Positions 63,449-64,000 of a stretch of DNA of 64,000 nt are shown piece by piece (position 1 is the stretch's first letter; the number at the start of each line of letters is the position of its first letter). The notes below the pieces were generated by a model that was given only the letters and a program-made list of their open reading frames with translations, was not told the origin of the DNA and ran no database searches. The position numbers were made by a program, and so were the translations under genes. Source of the DNA: Trebonia kvetii (GTDB lineage Bacteria > Actinomycetota > Actinomycetes > Streptosporangiales > Streptosporangiaceae); NCBI RefSeq assembly GCF_007827045.1, contig NZ_RPFW01000005.1, positions 515,835-579,834 on the forward strand, written 5' to 3'.

Positions 63449-64000
63449 ATGGCATGGCAACTGGAGGGAACGTATTTCGAGTCGTGTTCGTGTGATGCGG
63501 TCTGCCCGTGTACCTGGTCGGCGCTGACGGCAAGGGCGACGCTCGACCGATGCCGCGCTCTGCTGGCGTATCACGTCGAATCGGGGGAAATTGACGGGGT
63601 CGACGTCAGCGGCCTTAGTTTCGCCCTGTTCCTGGACACGCCGCCGGTGATGAGCGAGGGCAACTGGCGGGTGGGCGTTTTCCTCGATGACGCGGCGTCC
63701 GAAAGCCAGGCCGAGCAACTCGGCGTGGTCCTGTCCGGGCAGGCGGGCGGGCCGCCCGCGATGCTTGGGCCGCTTATCGGGGAAATGCTCGGGGTGGAGA
63801 AGGCCCGCATCGCCTACACCGATGACGGCCGCGGTCATCACGTCAGCATCGGCGATGCCGTCGACGTGGCGGTGAACGACTTCGTGGCCATCGAGGGGCA
63901 TGACCCGGTTCGGCTCACGAACGTCTTCCACCCGTCGAACACGACGCTGACGGTCGCTCCGGCGAATGCCGCGCGCCTTTCGACGTTCGGTATCGACTGG
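63449..64000 (+). CDS. DUF1326 domain protein (partial, runs off the end)
   Basis: 184 residues present, 3' end outside the window. MAWQLEGTYFESCSCDAVCPCTWS with the CSCDxxCPC cluster, then GNWRVGVFLDDAASESQAEQLGVVLSGQAGGPPAMLGPLIGEMLGVEKARIAY and HVSIGDAVDVAVNDF are the DUF1326 signature. The family is of unknown function; the conserved cysteines suggest metal binding. ATG 63449 has GGGAGG upstream with little spacing. Confidence 0.88.
   Translation, partial: MAWQLEGTYFESCSCDAVCPCTWSALTARATLDRCRALLAYHVESGEIDGVDVSGLSFALFLDTPPVMSEGNWRVGVFLDDAASESQAEQLGVVLSGQAGGPPAMLGPLIGEMLGVEKARIAYTDDGRGHHVSIGDAVDVAVNDFVAIEGHDPVRLTNVFHPSNTTLTVAPANAARLSTFGIDW

Noticed and set aside
1..64000. tRNA, rRNA, CRISPR arrays, prophage or integrase sites
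   Set aside because: No cloverleaf, ribosomal, repeat-spacer or integrase sequence was recognised by eye on either strand.

Overview
The window is about 70% GC, uses many GTG starts, and is rich in families typical of high-GC Actinomycetota: F420-dependent luciferase-like oxidoreductases, a DUF385 F420 family protein, a SigE-family ECF sigma factor, a 13E12/DUF222 HNH protein, a PASTA protein, a Sap/GAP membrane protein, and the pairing of secreted GH11 xylanase with bacterial expansin. This fits a soil or plant-litter filamentous actinomycete (Streptosporangiales-like). The genus cannot be fixed from the sequence. No rRNA, tRNA, CRISPR or phage module was seen.

Layout. 0-17 kb: citrate/methylcitrate synthase (cut by the window edge), SDR, lipoprotein, ATP-dependent DNA ligase, a broken serpin, then regulator-target pairs with visible operators (PadR/membrane protein, CGNR regulator/EamA exporter, MerR/methyltransferase, OhrR-like MarR, LacI). 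17-24 kb: Lrp regulator divergent from a fused indolepyruvate:ferredoxin oxidoreductase; a gutted zinc-uptake lipoprotein still carrying a Zur-type box; cobQ. 24-36 kb: GH11 xylanase; a nucleoside-salvage-like group (PfkB kinase, ADP-ribosylglycohydrolase, NCS1 permease); a zinc alcohol dehydrogenase; then the most interesting unit, an ECF sigma factor and its membrane partner with an outside domain, divergent from an expansin and a clan-A glycoside hydrolase. All three transcription units share one promoter signature. A 13E12 HNH gene abuts the end of the hydrolase.

36-48 kb is a patchwork of acyl-CoA and regulatory genes with 5'-truncated acyl-CoA synthetase and thiolase remnants, a tandem HxlR regulator, AraC/DHFR-like genes, an ISAzo13-type insertion sequence whose end supplies the stop codon of a MerR gene, a truncated VOC protein, and a TetR/hydrolase pair sharing a perfect 21-bp operator. 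48-64 kb holds lipid or terpenoid catabolism genes (DUF1295, SDR, thiolase, carotenoid oxygenase, nitronate-monooxygenase family, double-domain CoA transferase), a ferritin-like protein, a SnoaL-cupin protein, a NUDIX-NYN-like fusion, a VapBC-type toxin-antitoxin pair with a 10-bp-arm operator, and a DUF1326 gene running off the end.

Two themes run through the window. First, gene decay and junctions: at least six partial or frameshifted genes, three coding frames that run on antisense into a neighbour, and a 12-mer (GCTGTAAAACCG) present three times in 2.8 kb, two of them at such junctions. Second, many divergent regulator/target pairs have palindromes that can be read directly. All functional calls come from recognition of family motifs by eye, without database searches.
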